The notes beneath the pieces were generated by a model, which did no database searches, was not told the origin of the DNA, and saw nothing but the letters and a program-made list of their open reading frames with translations. A program made the position numbers and the translations under genes. A DNA stretch of 38,734 nucleotides from an uncultured Bacteroidales bacterium (lineage in GTDB: Bacteria > Bacteroidota > Bacteroidia > Bacteroidales > Muribaculaceae): positions 1 to 38,734 of the forward strand of contig CATZGB010000028.1 in NCBI GenBank assembly GCA_958418815.1, given 5' to 3'. Of the stretch, positions 23,441 to 31,639 are shown piece by piece (the stretch's first letter is position 1; every line of letters starts with the position of its first letter).

Positions 23441-24328
23441 ATGACTATGGGCTTCAAAAAAACATATTTGTCGGCAGCGTTGCCGGCGTTGGCATTTCTC
23501 GCCGGGGCCTGCTCGGGCAACGGCAAAGGGGTTGACGACCCGTTTGTCGATTTCCCCGATGACGGGAAACTGGCCAAAGTGGTGTCGGTGGTGACATCGC
23601 CGTCGACCACCGACACGGTCTTCAGCTTTGACGGCCACAAGGTGGACGCCCTGCAGATAGCGCGAGTCTTCCCCACCGAGCATTCCGATGTGTTCCTCTC
23701 CATCAGGGTGTTCGCTCTCAAAGGTGAGTCGCCTGTCAACATGGGGCTGGCGCGCATCATAAGCGAGGATTTCTCGACAGTGGCCGGAGGGGATGTCCAT
23801 TATGACCTCCACGAGACCACGGCCCGGGCCGTCACCGAGCAGATTGATTATTACGGCAAGGTGTTCAACGACACGATATTGCCCCAGTTGCGCGAATCGG
23901 TGACCAACGGATTCTATGTCAATGTCGACCTGCGTCCGGCATGGGTGTCGGCCGACGACGACATTCACACCTATTCCTCATATATGGAGTCATGCACGGG
24001 TGGTGCCCCTGCCGAAATCTCATGCTACTATGTGAGCTTCTCATGCAGGCTTGGGCGGCAGATGACCTTTGAAGACCTTGTCCCCGCCGCCGAACGCCAT
24101 GCAGTGAGGGAGAAACTGCTCGCGAAGATGGCCGAGGACTCAGGCAAATCGGTTGACGACTACCTGACATGGCTCACCGGCTATGTCAATCCCGGGGCTG
24201 AAAAGCCATTCACAGTCGATGATTTCCCGATTGCCTACGTCGCGTTGTACAGGTCGGGCCTGGTGTTCTCCTATCCGCAGGGGATGGTCGCCCCGGCATC
24301 AAAGGGCTGCCCGCTTTACTTCATATGA
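23441..24328 (+). CDS. DUF3298 (RsiV-like) lipoprotein
   Basis: The 295-residue lipoprotein has a signal peptide with lipobox AGAC (Cys24). The mature region resembles the DUF4163/DUF3298 arrangement found in RsiV-type proteins. A first part has an ALKGESPVN stretch. The second has the usual SSYMESCTGGAPAEISCYY strands, RQMTFEDLV, the helix ERHAVREKLLAKMAE and the closing FPIAYVALYRSGLVFSYPQG. In Gram-positives RsiV binds lysozyme; in Bacteroidales these are envelope lipoproteins of unknown role. Cysteines in MESC and ISCYY could pair. ATG 23441 is taken; ATG 23447 in the same frame is possible. Confidence 0.75.
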   Translation: MTMGFKKTYLSAALPALAFLAGACSGNGKGVDDPFVDFPDDGKLAKVVSVVTSPSTTDTVFSFDGHKVDALQIARVFPTEHSDVFLSIRVFALKGESPVNMGLARIISEDFSTVAGGDVHYDLHETTARAVTEQIDYYGKVFNDTILPQLRESVTNGFYVNVDLRPAWVSADDDIHTYSSYMESCTGGAPAEISCYYVSFSCRLGRQMTFEDLVPAAERHAVREKLLAKMAEDSGKSVDDYLTWLTGYVNPGAEKPFTVDDFPIAYVALYRSGLVFSYPQGMVAPASKGCPLYFI

Positions 24329-24378
24329 GATGTGGCGTCCTGTCACATGGCGTGACATTTGCAAAAAGATATGAGCCA

Positions 24379-24420
24379 TCCATACTTTGACGGCAGGTTT
24401 TGACGTTAACAAAGTATGGA
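24379..24420. repeat. 11-bp perfect inverted repeat spanning a start codon
   Basis: TCCATACTTTG (24379-24389) is repeated inverted as CAAAGTATGGA (24410-24420), 20 bases apart. The second arm covers the ATG at 24416. It could be an operator or an mRNA structure that hides the start codon. Confidence 0.7.
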
Positions 24421-25261
24421 CGGCTCTTCGCTTACATTGGAGGTCATGATTGCCACTTGCGGACCCGACGGCGGGCGCAGGGTTGAGGCAATGCGCCTGC
24501 CCCGGCTCGACGGGGTGAGCTACCTCGTGTCATGGCAGGAGCCAGGCGGAGCCGCGGTGCCGGAGTCTCTGGCATGCCGTGAAGATGTCAGGGTGTTGCC
24601 CCTCGGAGGGCTGGGGCTGAGCCGCAACCGTAACCATTGCCTTGACAATGCCAGGGGCGACATACTGCTTGTGGCGGATGACGACCTTGAGTTGTATCCC
24701 GAGGGGCTGGAAGCCGTGAGGCGGCTGTTCAGGGAGAATCCGGGCCTGGAGTATGGCTCGTTCAGGTATGACTCTGATGTCGCCAAAACCTATCCCTCCT
24801 CTGCCTGCGGTCTCGCCCGGCTTCCGAAAGGTTTCTACCAGACATCGTTTGAGATAGCGTTGCGCCGCGATTCACGCGCCGGACTGTTGAGGTTCCCGGA
24901 GAATTTCGGGCTTGGAGCCGGGGAGTTCACCGCCGGGGAGGAGGAGCTGTTTCTGAAAAAAGCGAGAATCAACGGTCTTGACTGCCGGTTTTTCCCCGTT
25001 ACCATAGCCTGTCATCCCGGGGCCACCACCGGAGTCCGCGCCCGTCTCGCCGACGGGGCGTTGCGGGCGCGTGGGGCCGTGGCTGCCGTCGAGTATCCGC
25101 TTACGGCCGTGCTGCGCGTCCCGTTGGTGGCCTGGAGGGTGAGCCGCGCCCGTCAGGCCGGATTCCTGAAGGCCCTGCGGCTGATGGCCGGAGGAGCCTG
25201 CAAGGCGATTTTTGGCGATGCGGTGAGGCCATATCTGAAAACACCTCTGTCAGCGAAATGA
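24416..25261 (+). CDS. Glycosyltransferase, GT2-like
   Basis: The 281-residue protein has a GT-A-like domain. LEVMIATCGPDGGRRVEAM begins the nucleotide-binding strand, GLGLSRNRNHCLDNARGD matches the NxG-type loop of family 2 enzymes, and the metal-binding DxD appears as VADDDLELYPEG. GAGEFTAGEEELFLKKA resembles the acceptor/ED region. The C-terminus is amphipathic and basic (VAWRVSRARQAGFLKALR), possibly membrane-associated. It probably adds a sugar to a surface glycan, substrate unknown. It overlaps the next transferase by 4 bases (ATGA), so the two are translationally coupled. An inverted repeat spans its start codon. Confidence 0.8.
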   Translation: MDGSSLTLEVMIATCGPDGGRRVEAMRLPRLDGVSYLVSWQEPGGAAVPESLACREDVRVLPLGGLGLSRNRNHCLDNARGDILLVADDDLELYPEGLEAVRRLFRENPGLEYGSFRYDSDVAKTYPSSACGLARLPKGFYQTSFEIALRRDSRAGLLRFPENFGLGAGEFTAGEEELFLKKARINGLDCRFFPVTIACHPGATTGVRARLADGALRARGAVAAVEYPLTAVLRVPLVAWRVSRARQAGFLKALRLMAGGACKAIFGDAVRPYLKTPLSAK

Positions 25262-26229
25262 GCAGCTTTCAGAAAAATATCACAGGGAAGAGGCTTGTGG
25301 AGGATTCCGCATGCCGCCTGACAGTGGTTGTGCCGGTCTACAACAGGGCCGGCAGGGTGGCGGCCACTCTTGACTCTCTGGAAGCGCAGACCCTGCGCCC
25401 GATTAGGATAGTGCTTGTCGACAACAATTCGACGGATGACACCCTGCGGGTGCTGCTTGACTGGAAAAGCAGGGTGGAAAGCCCGTCATTTGTCGTGACC
25501 GTGGTAGAGGAGAAGCTGCCCGGCGCGGCGGCAGCCCGCAACAGGGGGCTCGCCGAGGTCACGACTCCGTTCACGATGTTTTTCGACAGTGATGACCTGA
25601 TGGCTCCCGGCCATTGCCTGAGGGCGTTGTCAGGATTTGATGACAACCCCGGGGCGGATATTGTGGGCTGGGACTGCAGTATGCTTTCGCTGGCCGGACG
25701 GAGAAACATTGGCCGGTTCAGCGACCGCGACGTGTTGTGGGACAATATCTTTTATGGCTCGATGGCGACCCAGCGTTACGCCGCCCGTACCGACTTGTTC
25801 CGGCAGGCCGGCGGCTGGAATCCCGAATGCCGTGGCTGGGATGATGTGGAGCTGGGAGTCAGGCTGCTTGGCCTTTCCCCGAAGATTGTGAAACTTCATG
25901 GCTCTCAGACTGTCGAGATTGTCGCCTCGGCAGACTCGATAACCGGTGACTCCTTCTCGGCGAAGGCTTCGGTATGGGAGCATGCCCTTGACCTGATGGA
26001 GGCTTCATGCGGCAATCCCCGGGTGGCGCGTTATGTCAACTTACGCAGGGCGATACTGGCCGGGGACTATCGTCGGGAAAGGGCGGTGGATGACTCCCGG
26101 CGGCTGCTCGGAGTGGCCCTTTCCAAGGAGCCTTCACGGTTTTTCCGCGTGCTTGCCCGTCTGGCCGTGGGGTATCGCGGCACTGGTCTGCCAGGCATAT
26201 CCAGAATCCTCCGCCCGTTTTTCGGTTGA
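25258..26229 (+). CDS. Family 2 glycosyltransferase
   Basis: The 323-residue protein starts with a short leader, then TVVVPVYNRAGRVAATLDSL, the classic GT2 entry. IRIVLVDNNSTDDT and PGAAAARNRGL follow. The metal-binding motif is FFDSDDLMAPG. The acceptor region GGWNPECRGWDDVELGVRLL carries the GWDD/ED catalytic base typical of inverting family 2 enzymes. The C-terminal helix is basic and may sit at the membrane. It is co-translated with the upstream transferase (ATGA overlap at 25258-25261). A 16-bp hairpin follows its stop. The sugar donor and acceptor are unknown. Confidence 0.88.
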   Translation: MSSFQKNITGKRLVEDSACRLTVVVPVYNRAGRVAATLDSLEAQTLRPIRIVLVDNNSTDDTLRVLLDWKSRVESPSFVVTVVEEKLPGAAAARNRGLAEVTTPFTMFFDSDDLMAPGHCLRALSGFDDNPGADIVGWDCSMLSLAGRRNIGRFSDRDVLWDNIFYGSMATQRYAARTDLFRQAGGWNPECRGWDDVELGVRLLGLSPKIVKLHGSQTVEIVASADSITGDSFSAKASVWEHALDLMEASCGNPRVARYVNLRRAILAGDYRRERAVDDSRRLLGVALSKEPSRFFRVLARLAVGYRGTGLPGISRILRPFFG

Positions 26230-26243
26230 TACCGGAATGTCAG

Positions 26244-26298
26244 CACCCGCCCCCCTTGCGTCGTCCCGGGAAAGGATGGCCGGCAAGGGGGGCGGGTG
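26244..26298. terminator. GC-rich 16-bp hairpin between convergent genes
   Basis: Perfect 16-bp arms (26244-26259 and 26283-26298, CACCCGCCCCCCTTGC and its complement) with a 23-base loop lie between the convergent glycosyltransferase and pdxA genes. A bidirectional terminator is likely, although neither side has a clean T-run. Confidence 0.6.
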
Positions 26299-26320
26299 TT
26301 GTATGGTTGTCGGGTGAGGG

Positions 26321-27409
26321 TTATTTCTCCTTTGAGAGGTCGAGGACCACGTTGTCTTTTGACTTGTCGACATATTGGCGGCGCAGGGGATTGGCTGTGC
26401 GCTCCGCGTGGTTGAGGCGGTTGCGGTAGATGTCGATGGCCGCGTAGAGCGCCTCGCGCATCGAGTCGGGGGATGCCTCTCCTTTCCCGGCGATGTCGAA
26501 ACCGGTGCCGTGGTCGGGTGATGTCCTCACGAAGGGAAGCCCGGCGGTGAAGTTTACCCCGCTCCCTCCGGCGATGGTCTTGAAGGGAGCCAGCCCCTGG
26601 TCATGATACATGGCCAGCACACCGTCAAATTTGCGGTAGTTGCCGCTGCCGAAGAATCCGTCGGCGGCGTAAGGGCCGAACACATGTATTTTCCTGGCCC
26701 GAGACTCCTCAACGGCGGGGAGGATGATTTCCTTCTCCTCATTGCCCATCAGGCCGCCGTCCCCGGCGTGGGGATTAAGCCCCAGGACAGCGATGCGGGG
26801 CTTCACGATTCCGAAATCCTGGGTCAGCGAATTGTCGAAGAGGCGTATCTTCTCCATCAGCGACTCCTTGGTGATTGATTCCGCCACCTTGGAGATGGGC
26901 AGGTGGATGGTGGCCAGGGCCACGCGCACGGTCTCGTTGAAGAGTATCATCAGGGCCTTGTTGCCGTCGCCGATCGAGGCTTCGAGATACTCGGTGTGGC
27001 CTGGGAAGGTGAACAGCTCGCTGTGGATGGTGGCCTTGTTGACCGGGGCTGTGAGCAACACGTCGATTTTGCCGGCCTGCAGGTCGGCCACGGCCCTCTC
27101 AAGGGCCTCGAACGCGGCCTTTCCGGCCTCAGCCGAGGGGTGGCCGGGCTCTACCTTTGCCTCCTCGCCGATGACGTTGATGATGGAGGCCTGTCCGCCC
27201 GACGCGTCAGCCGCGTCTTTTATCTGCACGGGGGCAGGGCCTTGCAGCGAGAGCTGCTTGCGGTAATTGGCGGCTATCTTGGCCGAGCCGTAGACAATCG
27301 GGGTGCATAACTCTAAGAGCCGGTTGTCGTCAAGCATCTTGAGTATGACCTCGTAGCCGATGCCGTTGAAATCTCCGTGGGTGATACCCACTTTTATCTT
27401 GTCTGACAT
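26321..27409 (-). CDS. pdxA: 4-hydroxythreonine-4-phosphate dehydrogenase
   Basis: It oxidises 4-phosphohydroxy-threonine with NAD in DXP-independent-entry pyridoxal phosphate synthesis (the PdxA/PdxJ route). The 362-residue length is usual for Bacteroidota. The N-terminal GITHGDFNGIGYEVIL is diagnostic. Metal and substrate histidines appear in FPGHTEYLE, in MYHDQGLAPFK and in SPDHGTGFDIAGKG. TAPVNKATI and LGLNPHAGDGG are further family blocks. It is the last gene of the operon from rlmN, 12 bp after the WYL regulator. ATG at 27409. Confidence 0.95.
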   Translation of the reverse strand: MSDKIKVGITHGDFNGIGYEVILKMLDDNRLLELCTPIVYGSAKIAANYRKQLSLQGPAPVQIKDAADASGGQASIINVIGEEAKVEPGHPSAEAGKAAFEALERAVADLQAGKIDVLLTAPVNKATIHSELFTFPGHTEYLEASIGDGNKALMILFNETVRVALATIHLPISKVAESITKESLMEKIRLFDNSLTQDFGIVKPRIAVLGLNPHAGDGGLMGNEEKEIILPAVEESRARKIHVFGPYAADGFFGSGNYRKFDGVLAMYHDQGLAPFKTIAGGSGVNFTAGLPFVRTSPDHGTGFDIAGKGEASPDSMREALYAAIDIYRNRLNHAERTANPLRRQYVDKSKDNVVLDLSKEK

Positions 27410-27421
27410 AATGGATTGTAT

Positions 27422-28369
27422 CTATGATGTTTGTGATAAGTCTGCGGTTGTTGTTGTAGGGGATTGGTCGGGATAGTTGGCCAGGGTGTCGCGCAGGCGG
27501 GTGACTACCATCGCGCGGAGCTCGCGCGGGGCCTCGACCACCACCTGGTTGCCCAGCGAGATGATTTCCGACACGAAATCGGCTGTCAGGCGCAGGCGGT
27601 AGGTGAAACGGGAGTAGCCGTCGTTGACCTCCTCCTCGACCTGTGAGTGGTGGAGCGGCAGGGCGCGGAGGTATTTAGCCTGCCGGGTGTCGACCCTCAG
27701 CACTACCCGGCGGGTCTCCCCCTTGTCTACCATGATGCCGTATGCGTCTTTGAAGTATGACTTGGGGTCGGTGTCGGCGGGGAGGGTGAAAACCCGCGGC
27801 TGGATTTTAAGCCCTCTTATGCGGTCGAGGGCATAGGTCTTGACCTTGCCGGATGAGGACTCGCGCCCGGTGACATACCATATCTGGCGGTAAATCCTGA
27901 GAAACCACGGCTCGATTTCCACGTCGCGGCTGGGGTTGACACGCGAGTGGGAATGGTAGTCGAATGTGACTGCGCGGCAGTCGCGCAGCGCCTCCATCAT
28001 GCCGGCCAGGTGCTCACGGGCCGACGGGACATCCTCAAGCATTATCCTGGAGGCTATCTCCTTCGACCCCTGCAGCACATTGCTTGTGGCCGAGGCGTTG
28101 AGGAGCCAGTTGGTGATCTGCTCTCCCGCCGAGCCGGGCTCCTCCTCGATGTAATACTCGTATGTCACGGGGTCACATAGGATTGTGACCGAGAATAGCT
28201 CCTCGATGGCCTGTCGGTAGTTGTAGAATGTGCGTCGTGGAATCCTTGTCTCGCCGTTGGAGAATGGGCTGTTGGCCCACCTGCGGTCGAGTTCCTTTCG
28301 GGAAATCCGGCCGAAGCGTTTGATTGTGTCGACAATCCAGATGTAACGGTTGAGCAGGTCGCGGGCCAT
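27422..28369 (-). CDS. WYL-domain transcriptional regulator
   Basis: The 315-residue protein has an N-terminal helix-turn-helix-like region (ISRKELDRRWANSPF, then RRTFYNYRQAIEELF) and a WYL domain at about 130-210. The signature appears as PWFLRIYRQIWYVTG followed by TYALDRI, with WYV in place of WYL. A WCX-type C-terminal domain follows (RVVLRVDTRQAKYLRALPLH). WYL domains bind ligands, often nucleic acid or nucleotides, and control transcription. It is embedded in an operon between a DUF1573 gene (5 bp upstream) and pdxA (12 bp downstream). Target genes are unknown. Confidence 0.87.
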   Translation of the reverse strand: MARDLLNRYIWIVDTIKRFGRISRKELDRRWANSPFSNGETRIPRRTFYNYRQAIEELFSVTILCDPVTYEYYIEEEPGSAGEQITNWLLNASATSNVLQGSKEIASRIMLEDVPSAREHLAGMMEALRDCRAVTFDYHSHSRVNPSRDVEIEPWFLRIYRQIWYVTGRESSSGKVKTYALDRIRGLKIQPRVFTLPADTDPKSYFKDAYGIMVDKGETRRVVLRVDTRQAKYLRALPLHHSQVEEEVNDGYSRFTYRLRLTADFVSEIISLGNQVVVEAPRELRAMVVTRLRDTLANYPDQSPTTTTADLSQTS

Positions 28370-28374
28370 TGTGT

Positions 28375-29442
28375 TCAGAAATCGTGAGGAATGCCGACGA
28401 GCCGTATCGTGGTCAGCGGGTGTGACGGGTCGTTAGTTATCACCTGCAGGCGCGAGTTGAGCAGCGGCGCGGAGAAGGAGGCGGGGTCGAAGGTGACGGT
28501 CACCGTCCCCGATTTCCCTTTCTTGAGCTTAGAGAACGGAGCCTTGACGGTGAAGCCGGGTTCGGAGGTGTGGACGCGCCGTATCAGCAGGTCATTCTTG
28601 CCGGTGTTGGTGACGCGCAACTGGCGGGTGATAGGTTGTCCCGTGCGGGAGAAGTCGCCGAAATCGAGCATGTCGGTGTCGGTTGTTATCCTGGGCGCGT
28701 CGGCGAGCTGTTTCTCCGTAAGCCCTGAAAAATCCTCCTCGACGATGGCCGCGATCTCAAACCTGAGCGGCGGCTCACCGGGTACATTCAGTGTCAGCGA
28801 GTCGGTGAGTATTCCGTATGGTGTTGATTTCGTCGGGGCGAGGACAAAGGAATAGACCCCCTGCTCGCCGGGCTGCACGGTGTCGTGGGCGGCTGTGACG
28901 CGGAGGTATTGGGGGATGTCGGTCCATCGCGGCACCACAGGGCTGTGTGAGGAGTTGTAGACCTCAACAAACTGCGATTTGATTTTGCCTGTCTTGACCG
29001 CGCCGAATGTCACCATGTTGCCTCTGAGGCGTATCGGGCCGGCGGCTACCGGAAACCGTGAGCGGAGCGTGTTCTGCGCTCCTATCACTACCCCCTTTAT
29101 CAGCAGCTTCTCGGTGGAGTCGTTGGAGAGCTTCACCATCAGCGATTTGGAGAACCGTCCCGGACGGCCCGACGGGTTATAGACGACCGTGATGGCGGCG
29201 GTGTCGCCATGGTTGACAGGTGTCTTGGAGTGTTGCGGGACGGTGCATCCGCATGAGGAGCGGACATGGTCTATCGTGACAGGGGCCTCCGAGTCGTTCA
29301 CGAACTTGAACTCGGTCGACACCTTGCCGTCATCCTCGTTGAACGCCCCGAAATCGTGTTCGGTCTCAATCCATCTCACCTGGGCCAGTGACACCATCAC
29401 TGCCACAGTAGCCGCCAACAGGGTTGCCAGTGTTCGTCTCAT
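28375..29442 (-). CDS. Secreted DUF1573 protein, two-domain form
   Basis: The 355-residue protein has a signal peptide (MRRTLATLLAATVAVMVSLA) and DUF1573 Ig-like modules. The first module has the hallmark EHDFGAFNEDDGKVSTEF, SSCGCTVP and PSGRPGRFSK. A later module around residues 250-350 repeats the pattern (MLDFGDFSRTG, TVTFDPASFS, VITNDPSHPLTTIRLVG) without the CGC motif. The family is frequent in Bacteroidota and lies in the periplasm or on the surface; function unknown. It begins 4 bp after the smaller DUF1573 gene and ends 5 bp before the WYL regulator. Confidence 0.85.
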   Translation of the reverse strand: MRRTLATLLAATVAVMVSLAQVRWIETEHDFGAFNEDDGKVSTEFKFVNDSEAPVTIDHVRSSCGCTVPQHSKTPVNHGDTAAITVVYNPSGRPGRFSKSLMVKLSNDSTEKLLIKGVVIGAQNTLRSRFPVAAGPIRLRGNMVTFGAVKTGKIKSQFVEVYNSSHSPVVPRWTDIPQYLRVTAAHDTVQPGEQGVYSFVLAPTKSTPYGILTDSLTLNVPGEPPLRFEIAAIVEEDFSGLTEKQLADAPRITTDTDMLDFGDFSRTGQPITRQLRVTNTGKNDLLIRRVHTSEPGFTVKAPFSKLKKGKSGTVTVTFDPASFSAPLLNSRLQVITNDPSHPLTTIRLVGIPHDF

Positions 29443-29446
29443 CGGG

Positions 29447-29854
29447 TCAGTTTGAGGCCGGGGTTACGTTGCCTTTGATTTTCAGCACCACCTTTTTCTT
29501 CCCCTTGACGTTTGTGCGGACGGTCACGTTTTTCGTGAACTCGCCGGGGCGGCCTTTGGGGTTGTAGGTGACAGTGATTTTATCCTTCTTGCCGGGCTTG
29601 ACAGGCTTGCGGGGGTATTCCGGGCGTGTGCAGCCGCAAGAGGCGGAGGCGTTGAGTATGAGCAGCGGCCCGTCGCCGGGGTTGGTGAACTCGAAAGTGG
29701 TGGTTACCGGCCCTCCGTTTTCTGGGATCACTCCGAAATCGTGGGTGGTCTGGGTGAATGAAATGCCGGGTTGCCCCTCGGCGGTCTTCTCGGCGTTTGC
29801 CAGGAATGCGATGGCGCCCAATGTCAGCGTCAGAAACAGTGTCTTGAGTCTCAT
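29447..29854 (-). CDS. Secreted single-domain DUF1573 protein
   Basis: The 135-residue protein has a signal peptide (MRLKTLFLTLTLGAIAFLANA) and one DUF1573 domain: TTHDFGVIPENGGPVTTTF, SASCGCTRPEYPRKP, TVTYNPKGRPGEF and a final VLKIKGNV strand. These proteins are small Ig-like envelope domains without a known activity; the CGC pair may form a disulfide or bind metal, which is inference. It sits 28 bp after rlmN and 4 bp before the larger DUF1573 gene, so the two were probably formed by duplication and are co-expressed. Confidence 0.9.
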   Translation of the reverse strand: MRLKTLFLTLTLGAIAFLANAEKTAEGQPGISFTQTTHDFGVIPENGGPVTTTFEFTNPGDGPLLILNASASCGCTRPEYPRKPVKPGKKDKITVTYNPKGRPGEFTKNVTVRTNVKGKKKVVLKIKGNVTPASN

Positions 29855-29882
29855 ATGCCGTGTGGTAATGTGTGTCGGGTTG

Positions 29883-30914
29883 TTATTCGGGGTTGCGTTT
29901 TGACTTCCCTGCGAGCATGCCGCAGGCGGCCATTATATCCTCGCCTCGTGAGGCGCGGATGGTGGCGGTTATGCCGTCTTCGTTGAGCTGGTCGCGGAAG
30001 CGTTCCATCTGGGCCATCGAGCAGGGCTGCAGCGGGGAGTCGGGGATGGCGTGGAAGCGGATGAGGTTGACGCGGCAGTCGAGTCCGCGCAGCACCTTGG
30101 CCAGCTCGCGGCAATGCCGGGCGTCGTCGTTCACTCCCCTGAACATAATGTATTCAAACGACAGGCGGCGCTGGTGGGCGAAATCATAGTTGCGCAGCAG
30201 CTCTATCACATCTTTGATGGGCATTGCCTTCTCCACCGGCATCAGCGACGCGCGTTCGGCCGGGTAGGGGGAGTGGATGGAGATGGCGACATGCACCTTT
30301 GTGGTCTCGATCAGGGTCTTCAGCTCCTTGATTTTGCCTATGGAGCTGACGGTTATGCGTTTCGGGCTCCAGGCCAGGCCCCAGGGGGCGGTCAGTATCT
30401 CGATTGCGTCAAGCACCGGTTGCAGGTTGTCGAGCGGTTCGCCCATACCCATGAACACCAGGTTGGTGAGCGTCTCGCTTTCGGGGATGGCGAGTATCTG
30501 GTTCATGATGTCGGCAGCCGTGAGGTTGCCGTGGAAGCCTTGGCGGCCTGTCATGCAGAACGAGCAGTTCATCTTGCATCCGGCCTGTGACGACACGCAT
30601 AGTGTCGCGCGGTCGCCGTCGGGGATGTAGACGCTCTCGATGTCTCTGCCTCCGACTCCCGGGAAAAGATATTTGACAGTGCCGTCAGTGCTGCGGGCCT
30701 CGGTCAGAGGCGCGTGGAGCCCCACCTCATAATTCTCTTCAAGGCGGGCGCGGGCCTGTTTTGACAGCTCGGTCATCTGCTGTATCGAGGTGGCGCGGTT
30801 GACATACAGGCGGCGCGCGATCTGCTTGGCCGCGAACTGCGGCATGCCGCATCCTGCGGTCACTCGCCGCAATCCCTCAAGAGTCAATCCTATAAGTGGT
30901 GATTTCTTTTCCAT
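29883..30914 (-). CDS. rlmN: Dual-specificity RNA methyltransferase RlmN
   Basis: A radical SAM enzyme that makes 2-methyladenosine at A2503 of 23S rRNA and A37 of some tRNAs. The iron-sulfur motif C-x3-C-x2-C is visible as GCKMNCSFC in SSQAGCKMNCSFCMTG. The mechanistic C-terminal cysteine is Cys331 in IMAACGML. FMGMGEPLDNL is the SAM-binding GGE-like stretch, and VNLIRFHAIPDSPLQP closes the barrel. Length (343) fits the family. It is first in an apparent operon with two DUF1573 genes, a WYL regulator and pdxA, behind the promoter at 31010-31040. ATG at 30914. Confidence 0.96.
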   Translation of the reverse strand: MEKKSPLIGLTLEGLRRVTAGCGMPQFAAKQIARRLYVNRATSIQQMTELSKQARARLEENYEVGLHAPLTEARSTDGTVKYLFPGVGGRDIESVYIPDGDRATLCVSSQAGCKMNCSFCMTGRQGFHGNLTAADIMNQILAIPESETLTNLVFMGMGEPLDNLQPVLDAIEILTAPWGLAWSPKRITVSSIGKIKELKTLIETTKVHVAISIHSPYPAERASLMPVEKAMPIKDVIELLRNYDFAHQRRLSFEYIMFRGVNDDARHCRELAKVLRGLDCRVNLIRFHAIPDSPLQPCSMAQMERFRDQLNEDGITATIRASRGEDIMAACGMLAGKSKRNPE

Positions 30915-31009
30915 GAGATATGTTTCCGTGGGCGGTCACTCTCGGCCGGGCCGTCGTGTCGTGGCTGACTTGTTGACGGCAGCGCGGTGGCCGCTCTTAA
31001 TGTTAACAA

Positions 31010-31040
31010 CAAAGGTAAGGAAAAATTTCATGAAGACAAG
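31010..31040 (-). promoter_or_regulatory. Bacteroidota-type promoter of the rlmN operon
   Basis: On the minus strand CTTG (31037-31040), 19 bases, then TACCTTTG (31010-31017). The predicted start near 31003 leaves a leader of about 90 nt before rlmN. Confidence 0.65.
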
Positions 31041-31104
31041 GCCGGATGTGCATAAATCTTGCCCGTCTGCAGCCAGGCCCGGGTGCGGGCTGGGCTGTAT
31101 ATGC

Positions 31105-31140
31105 AAAAAAAAAGGCCGACGGAGAGAATCCGGGGGCCTT
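31105..31140 (-). terminator. Rho-independent terminator of the small lipoprotein gene
   Basis: Read on the minus strand, AAGGCC and CGGA pair with TCCG and GGCCTT around a TTCTC loop (one internal mismatch pair), followed by nine T residues. It lies 75 bases after the stop codon at 31215. A further CGGGTCGT/ACGACCCG palindrome lies in between (about 31173-31191). Confidence 0.85.
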
Positions 31141-31214
31141 GTAAGCTGTAAAATATTCACAGCTGTCATCGGCGGGTCGTCACGACCCGGTGGATGGCGT
31201 TGGTTGACGGCTGA

Positions 31215-31415
31215 TTATTCAGCAACGGCAGCAGCGACAACAGTGTCAGCAGCTACGGTGTCAGCAGCAACGGTGTCAACGGTCTCAACAACCTCAACAA
31301 CCTCGGTAGCTACGGTGTCAGCAGCCTCAGCAGCGTTCTCGTCAGCAGCCTTGTTGCCGCAGGAAATCATCGACATACCAGCGATGACAGCGAAAGAAAG
31401 GAATAACTTCTTCAT
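31215..31415 (-). CDS. Small low-complexity lipoprotein with Val-Ala-Ala-Asp-Thr repeats
   Basis: The 66-residue lipoprotein has a clean signal peptide MKKLFLSFAVIAGM and lipobox MISC (Cys19). The mature 48 residues consist almost only of Ala, Val, Thr, Glu and Asp, with repeats such as TVAADTVAADTV and EVVEVVETVDTV. The chain is strongly acidic and has no predicted enzyme fold. It has a perfect promoter (31468-31499) and a strong terminator, so it is very probably a real, separately expressed gene despite its size. Similar tiny lipoproteins are common in Bacteroidales; a structural or spacer role in the envelope is a guess. Confidence 0.8.
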   Translation of the reverse strand: MKKLFLSFAVIAGMSMISCGNKAADENAAEAADTVATEVVEVVETVDTVAADTVAADTVVAAAVAE

Positions 31416-31467
31416 TTTCTTTTCAAGTTAATAATAAAACAATTTTTTTAGTGCTTCAAAAACACTG

Positions 31468-31499
31468 CAAAGGTAATATGATTTTTCGGTACAGCCAAA
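31468..31499 (-). promoter_or_regulatory. Consensus Bacteroidota promoter of the small lipoprotein gene
   Basis: TTTG (31496-31499), exactly 20 bases, then TACCTTTG (31468-31475) on the minus strand. The flanks are very A/T-rich. The predicted leader is about 45 nt. Confidence 0.85.
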
Positions 31500-31639
31500 C
31501 TTTTTTTGCAGATTTTTTCATAAAAAACTGTTCTGCAACATTTTTTGGTGTTTTCGTAGATGGTGAAAAGTGGATGTAAGGCTTTGTTTTGCAGCTTGTT
31601 GCGATATTCGCCACAAGATTGCGGCGCATTAAAAAAGGT

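Noticed and set aside
31220..31330. Short tandem DNA repeats as a CRISPR or regulatory array
   Set aside because: The repeats are in frame and encode Val-Ala-Ala-Asp-Thr units of a lipoprotein with its own promoter and terminator.
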